Assembly (NCBI GenBank): GCA_024643405.1
Contig: JAHENA010000004.1
Location: 1-64,000 of the forward strand
Direction of reading: 5' to 3'
DNA from: Flavobacteriales bacterium
GTDB taxonomy: Bacteria; Bacteroidota; Bacteroidia; Flavobacteriales; Flavobacteriaceae
Length of the DNA: 64,000 bases
The notes under the pieces are model-generated. The model searched no databases and was not told where the DNA came from. It worked only from the letters and a program-made list of their open reading frames with translations. This document shows, in pieces, positions 58,838-64,000 of this stretch. Each line of letters opens with the position of its first letter. The first letter of the stretch is position 1. The translations under genes were made by a program, and so were the position numbers.

Positions 58838-60087
58838 TGCAAGTATTTAAATTTGGTGGTGCTTCTGTAAAAGATGCCAATGGAGTTAAAAATCTGGCTA
58901 AAGTACTTCAAAAAGTAGGTCATAAAAAGACCTTAATTGTAGTTTCCGCCATGGGGAAAACTACCAATGCGTTAGAAGTTGTCATTAACAATTATTTTAA
59001 TAACAAAAAGGAATTACAAAGCTCTTTACAAGAGGTTAAAAAATACCATAATGCCATTCTTTTAGATTTATTCGAAAATGAACAGCATCCCATTTTTAAA
59101 AAATTATCCAACTTATTTGATGAGTTGAATAGTTTTTTGAAAAGCAATAAATCACCTGATTATAATTTTGTATATGATCAGGTAATTGGGTATGGTGAAT
59201 TAGTTTCCACACGCATTATAAGTGGTTATTTAAACGAAATAGGTTTTCAAAATGAGTGGTTAGATGTTCGTGAATTTATAAAAACCGACAATTATTACAG
59301 ACGAGCCAATGTTAATTGGGAAGAAACCCAAACTTTAATAAATAAAAAATTTAATGCCTCCGTTTTAAATATTACGCAAGGTTTTTTGGGGAGCGACAAA
59401 AATAATTTCACAACTACACTAGGTCGAGAAGGCAGTGATTATACAGCCGCTATTTTTGCTTATTGTCTGAATGCAGAAAGTGTCACCATTTGGAAAGATG
59501 TTCCCGGTGTTTTAAATGCAGATCCACGTTATTTTGACAATGCGCAATTATTACATAAAATATCTTATAGAGAAGCTATTGAGTTAGCCTTTTACGGCGC
59601 GTCCGTGATTCATCCTAAAACCCTGCAACCCCTTCAGCGTAAAGAAATTCCATTATATGTTAAATCTTTTATTAAACCTGAAGAACCTGGGACTAAAGTT
59701 GGAAAAGGAATTCCTTTAGACCCCAATATTCCTTGCTTTATAGTTAAGAAAAATCAAGTTTTAATATCCTTGTCTTCTTTAGATTTTTCATATATCGTTG
59801 AAGAAAATATCAGTGAAATTTTTAGCTTATTACATTTGTATAAAATGAAGGTTGATGTGATTCAAAATTCTGCTATTAGTTTCTCTGTTTGTGTTGATAA
59901 TATTTATAATAATTTAGACAAACTATTACATCATTTAAAGGCTAAATTTAATGTAACTTGTCATGAAAATGTATCCTTATATACCATAAGAAATTATTCC
60001 GAAACCTCAATACAACAATTAGAAGCAGATAAAACCATTTTGCTTAAACAGTTAACACAGGGTACTGTTCAAATGGTGACTCTTTAA
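58837..60087 (+). CDS. Monofunctional aspartate kinase
   Basis: VFKFGGASVKDANGVKNL; TTLGREGSDYTAA; ADPRYF. Confidence 0.92.
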   Translation: MQVFKFGGASVKDANGVKNLAKVLQKVGHKKTLIVVSAMGKTTNALEVVINNYFNNKKELQSSLQEVKKYHNAILLDLFENEQHPIFKKLSNLFDELNSFLKSNKSPDYNFVYDQVIGYGELVSTRIISGYLNEIGFQNEWLDVREFIKTDNYYRRANVNWEETQTLINKKFNASVLNITQGFLGSDKNNFTTTLGREGSDYTAAIFAYCLNAESVTIWKDVPGVLNADPRYFDNAQLLHKISYREAIELAFYGASVIHPKTLQPLQRKEIPLYVKSFIKPEEPGTKVGKGIPLDPNIPCFIVKKNQVLISLSSLDFSYIVEENISEIFSLLHLYKMKVDVIQNSAISFSVCVDNIYNNLDKLLHHLKAKFNVTCHENVSLYTIRNYSETSIQQLEADKTILLKQLTQGTVQMVTL

Positions 60088-60169
60088 TTTTTTTTAAAAT
60101 AATATTAATTTATCAAGAAAGAACACGTTTAAAACGACTTTAAAATATTAAAGTAAAAAAATAAAAATT

Positions 60170-62023
60170 TTGATTAGGTTTGCAAGTATGAGAAAACAAG
60201 TAGATACTGGCTTAGTTACCGCAAAAGAAGTTGCTAAAGTTATCAATGTTGATAATTATGGCTTCTTAGGCACATTGATTGGTTGGTTGCTTATTAAATT
60301 ACTTAAAATCTCAACACTCAATAGAATTTACAAGCGTAATAAACATCTTAAGGACCTTACTTTTCTGAATAGTATTTTAGATGATTTTCAAATTAAATTT
60401 GAAATACCTGAAGAAGATTTAAAAAGATTGCCCAAAGATGGTGCCTATATCACTATATCTAATCATCCACTTGGTGGCATTGACGGTATACTGCTTTTAA
60501 AATTAATGCTTGAACAACGTGCAGACTTTAAAATAATTGCCAACTTTTTGCTTCACAGAATTGAACCATTACAACCATACATCATGCCAGTTAATCCCTT
60601 TGAAGACAGAAAAGAGGTTAAATCAAGTGTTTCAGGGTTCAAAAATTCATTGTTACATTTAAAAGATGGTCATCCATTGGGGATTTTTCCTGCAGGAGAA
60701 GTATCAACCTATAGAGATGGTAAACTGGTTGTTGACAAACCTTGGGAAGAAGCAGCAATGAAATTAGTTAAGAAAGCTGAAGTCCCAGTGGTTCCCATTT
60801 ATTTTCATGCTAAAAACAGCAGGTTATTTTATAAGCTTTCAAAAATTAGTGACACTTTAAGAACCGCCAAATTACCTTCTGAATTGTTAACCCAAAAAAG
60901 AAGAACAATTAAAGTCAGAATTGGAAAACCCATTTCTGTATCTGATCAAAATGAACATGCCAGTCTTGATGAATTTTGTGACTTTTTGAGAAGAAAAACA
61001 TACATGCTCGCTAATTCTTTTGAAGATGAACCTAAAATATTAGATAATATTTCTTCTTCTTTAAAGGTTCCCAAAATGCCTAAAAACATTGTAACTCCAA
61101 TATCCCAGGAGGTCATGGTTAAAGAAGTTGAATCACTTCGAGAAGGGGATTTCAGATTATTGCAAAGCAAAAATTATGAGGTCTTTTTAGCTCAAGCTAA
61201 TAAAATTCCTAACATTTTGCGAGAAATAGGTAGGCTTAGAGAAATAACCTTTAGAGAAGTTGGTGAAGGCACCAATGAAGCGATTGACCTAGATGATTTT
61301 GATGCTTATTACCATCATATGTTTCTTTGGGACGATGAAAGAAAAATCATTGTTGGCGCATATAGAATGGGCCTTGGGTCAAAAATATTTGCACAATTTG
61401 GTATTGACGGTTTTTATCTTCAAGATTTATTTAGATTTGAGCCTGAATTGTATAAAATGATGAGTCAGTCCATAGAAATGGGGCGTGCTTTTATTATTAA
61501 AGATTATCAACAAAAACCAATGCCGTTATTTTTACTCTGGAAAGGTATTGTTCATATAACCTTACGTTTCCCTGAGCATAAATATTTAATTGGCGGTGTA
61601 AGTATCAGTAATCAGTTTTCAAATTTCTCAAAATCACTTATGATTGAGTTTATGAAATCTCATTATTATGATCCATACATTGCTCAATATGTGCATCCTA
61701 AAAAAGAATTTAAAGTAAAACTTAAAGACGCGGATAAAGATTTTGTGTTTGATGAAACGGAAGCTGATTTAAACAAGTTCGATAAGTTTATTGACGAAAT
61801 TGAACCTGGAGCTCTACGATTACCCGTTCTTCTTAAAAAATACATCAAACAAAACGCCAAGTTAGTTGCTTTTAATGTAGACCCGCTATTCAACAATTCT
61901 GTTGATGGCCTTATGTATATTAGAATTTCAGACCTTCCTGAAAGTACCGTAAAACCAGTAATGGAAGAATTTCAAGCTGAATTGGAGCGAAAAGTCTCAG
62001 AGAATTCCGATGAGAATGCATAA
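60170..62023 (+). CDS. Bifunctional acyltransferase fusion (PlsC-like N-terminus, GNAT/OlsB-like C-terminus), OlsF-like
   Basis: NHPLGGIDGILL, FPAGEVSTYRDG; C-terminal YRMGLGSKIFAQFGIDGFYLQDLFRFEPELYKMMSQSIEMGRAFI; alternative ATG at 60188. Confidence 0.75.
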   Translation: MIRFASMRKQVDTGLVTAKEVAKVINVDNYGFLGTLIGWLLIKLLKISTLNRIYKRNKHLKDLTFLNSILDDFQIKFEIPEEDLKRLPKDGAYITISNHPLGGIDGILLLKLMLEQRADFKIIANFLLHRIEPLQPYIMPVNPFEDRKEVKSSVSGFKNSLLHLKDGHPLGIFPAGEVSTYRDGKLVVDKPWEEAAMKLVKKAEVPVVPIYFHAKNSRLFYKLSKISDTLRTAKLPSELLTQKRRTIKVRIGKPISVSDQNEHASLDEFCDFLRRKTYMLANSFEDEPKILDNISSSLKVPKMPKNIVTPISQEVMVKEVESLREGDFRLLQSKNYEVFLAQANKIPNILREIGRLREITFREVGEGTNEAIDLDDFDAYYHHMFLWDDERKIIVGAYRMGLGSKIFAQFGIDGFYLQDLFRFEPELYKMMSQSIEMGRAFIIKDYQQKPMPLFLLWKGIVHITLRFPEHKYLIGGVSISNQFSNFSKSLMIEFMKSHYYDPYIAQYVHPKKEFKVKLKDADKDFVFDETEADLNKFDKFIDEIEPGALRLPVLLKKYIKQNAKLVAFNVDPLFNNSVDGLMYIRISDLPESTVKPVMEEFQAELERKVSENSDENA

Positions 62024-62098
62024 TTAGTGCACAATACTTAGATGCTAATCCTAAAACCTCTCCTAATATTTTTAATGTGTTTAAATTTTTAGGGCCTT

Positions 62099-62467
62099 TT
62101 AAAACCAGGGCCTTTTATTAAGTTGATAGGTGTTATAGAATTCATCATCCGATTTTGTTAAATAAATAATACCTTCAACAAGCCCCAAAACACTCATTAA
62201 CCACCCTGCCATGCCACAAGTAAAGATGCCCAGGATTACGGTGATTACAAGAATAACAATGCCTTCTTTTGTGTATCCTAAAATAAACTTATGCACACCA
62301 AACACACCTAATAAAATTGCAAGTACGCCCGCTAATATTTTTTTATTACTTCCTGTAAAGGTTTCTTTTGCGCCTTCTGCAAATTCGGAAGCCGATTCTT
62401 TGGCCTCTTCAGTAAATTCTCTGGCTTTGTCTTTAAGGTTCTCGTTTAAATTTTTTTCTTCAGACAT
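62099..62467 (-). CDS. TM2 domain-containing protein
   Basis: LLGVFGVHKFILGYTKEGIVIL; amphipathic N-terminus. Confidence 0.85.
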   Translation of the reverse strand: MSEEKNLNENLKDKAREFTEEAKESASEFAEGAKETFTGSNKKILAGVLAILLGVFGVHKFILGYTKEGIVILVITVILGIFTCGMAGWLMSVLGLVEGIIYLTKSDDEFYNTYQLNKRPWF

Positions 62468-62533
62468 GATGTTTTGTTTTTTGGTTTGACAAATAAAAGT
62501 AATTAAAAATAACTTTACTTAAGTTTTTACAAA

Positions 62534-63298
62534 TTACCTTAGTAATAAAATAATACCACCAATAGCAGTAACCGCTAAAATAAAACGCCTGTAATGCACA
62601 TTGGATATTATTTTAACTAAAGCCGCGCCAATAAAAAATCCACCAATAACAACAGGAACCATTACCGAATTTAAAACCAATGATTCGGTAGATACAGTTT
62701 TCCATACAAAAATGTGGAAGGGCAATTTAAAAATATTAATGATAAAAAATAGCCAGGCAGCTGTTCCAATAAATTCGTTTTTTGGCAATCGAATCGCTAA
62801 AAAATAAATATTCGCCACAGGTCCTGCCAAATTACCTATCATAGTAGTAAATCCGGCTAAAAAACCCATAATCCATGAAAACATCCTACTTTTTGGTATT
62901 GCGTTCGATTTACTTTTTTCAGACAAAAACATAAGAATCACAGATCCAATAATGATAATGGCCATCAATTTTTTAAAAATGTTTTCTGAGATATCATTCC
63001 CAAGCCAGACACCTACTAAAACCCCAATAATCATCATGGGCAACAATTTCAACACATAGTTCCATTGAGCATGTCGGTTATAATAAATAACTGCTAAAAC
63101 ATCGGCACAAATTAACATAGGAAGTAAAATACCTGTTGATGCTTTCTCTCCAAAAACGAAAGCTAAAATAACAACAATAATAATGCCTATCCCTTTTATG
63201 CCTGCTTTTGATAATCCCAGTAAAAAGGTAGCTAAACCAATAGCTAACCATTGGAACCATGATAAATCATACAATTGAAGGATGTCTAAGTAATTCAA
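62534..63298 (-). CDS. Sulfite exporter TauE/SafE family protein
   Basis: 8-TM pattern, GLSKAGIKGIG, GFLAGFTTMIGNLAGP. Confidence 0.9.
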   Translation of the reverse strand: MNYLDILQLYDLSWFQWLAIGLATFLLGLSKAGIKGIGIIIVVILAFVFGEKASTGILLPMLICADVLAVIYYNRHAQWNYVLKLLPMMIIGVLVGVWLGNDISENIFKKLMAIIIIGSVILMFLSEKSKSNAIPKSRMFSWIMGFLAGFTTMIGNLAGPVANIYFLAIRLPKNEFIGTAAWLFFIINIFKLPFHIFVWKTVSTESLVLNSVMVPVVIGGFFIGAALVKIISNVHYRRFILAVTAIGGIILLLR

Positions 63299-63304
63299 TA
63301 TAAA

Positions 63305-63691
63305 TTATAAAAAAGCTTGATCAATAGGTTCCCAAAGCTCTATTTTATTTCCATCATTATCCAGAATCCAACCAAATTTCCCATATTCATATTCCTGCAT
63401 ATCTCCAACAATAGTGACGCCTTCTTCCTTTAAAACTTTCAAAAGTTCCACCAAATTTTCTACCCGGTAGTTAAACATAAAATCTTTTTTTGATGGTTGG
63501 TAATACTTAGTGTCTTCAGGAAACGGGCTCCATTGTGTTGAACAATTATTACCTTCTTCATCCTTCCACCAAAATGTACACCCATAATCATCTGTATTAA
63601 AACCTAAATGTTTTTTATACCATTCTTTGGTGTCCTTAGGGTTTTTAGTTTTAAAAAACAAACCGCCAATTCCTGTAACTCTTTTTTTCAT
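63305..63691 (-). CDS. VOC family (glyoxalase-like) protein
   Basis: GIGGLFFKTKNPKDTKEWYKKHLGF; FGWILDNDGNKIELWEP. Confidence 0.9.
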   Translation of the reverse strand: MKKRVTGIGGLFFKTKNPKDTKEWYKKHLGFNTDDYGCTFWWKDEEGNNCSTQWSPFPEDTKYYQPSKKDFMFNYRVENLVELLKVLKEEGVTIVGDMQEYEYGKFGWILDNDGNKIELWEPIDQAFL

Positions 63692-63705
63692 TTTCTGTAT
63701 TTTAA

Positions 63706-64000
63706 CTATACGTGCTGATCTAGAAGAATGGCATTGCCGTCGGGATCAAACAGCATGAAACTCGCCGGACCTGAAGTAGATTCATCAACTTCTGACTCCA
63801 ATTTAAGTCCATGAGATTTAAGATGGTTTTGAATGACCCTGATATCATCAAAAGGGATTTCTTTATTGGCATTTTCATCCCATCCAGGATTAAAGGTTAA
63901 AATGTTATTTTCAAACATCCCTTGAAATAAGCCAATAAGCGCATTTCCATTTTTCATGATAAGGTATTTTTTTTCAAGTTGCCCAGCATATACTGTAAAA
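63706..64000 (-). CDS. VOC family protein, 5'-truncated by window edge
   Basis: Minus frame is open beyond ATG 63957 to the edge (..FTVYAGQLEKKYLIMKNGNALIGLFQGMF); C-terminus FMLFDPDGNAILLDQ. Confidence 0.8.
   Translation of the reverse strand, partial: FTVYAGQLEKKYLIMKNGNALIGLFQGMFENNILTFNPGWDENANKEIPFDDIRVIQNHLKSHGLKLESEVDESTSGPASFMLFDPDGNAILLDQHV

Noticed and set aside
62089-62118. 11-bp direct repeat AGGGCCTTTTA at the end of the TM2 gene
   Set aside because: One copy is the coding end of the TM2 protein; two short copies alone give no clear function.

Overview
The window is about 64 kb of AT-rich Bacteroidota DNA, most likely from a marine-type Flavobacteriaceae. Support comes from T9SS sorting-domain proteins, TAnnTTTG-type promoters and family content. 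It is mostly chromosomal housekeeping sequence with several coherent modules: (1) a phosphate module (porin O/P, pstSCAB, phoU, a PiT-PhoU fusion); (2) class Ia RNR (nrdB-nrdA); (3) a redox/anaerobic module (Rrf2 regulator, an uncharacterised 605-aa Cys-rich protein with NMO/FabK-like motifs, class III RNR nrdD, nrdG); (4) a nitrogen/carbon module (a PEP carboxylase with variant motifs, three P-II proteins with an atypical T-loop, two Amt transporters, a porin-like protein, gltBD, then SulP, carbonic anhydrase, BicA-like SulP); (5) fbp, GNAT, aspartate kinase and an OlsF-like acyltransferase fusion. I saw no tRNA, rRNA, CRISPR, IS element or prophage. The best non-obvious observations are: the 605-aa protein beside nrdD/nrdG with a perfect 20-bp hairpin in front of it; an orphan intrinsic terminator and 11-bp-phased Pho-box-like repeats upstream of the porin, suggesting a small RNA or leader; two decayed genes missed by the ORF track (a DUF2490-like pseudogene at about 55010-55266 and an ssb 3' remnant at about 33003-33080); and a 15-bp inverted repeat in the amt-glnK intergenic region. 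All family calls are from sequence motifs read by eye; no database search was run.
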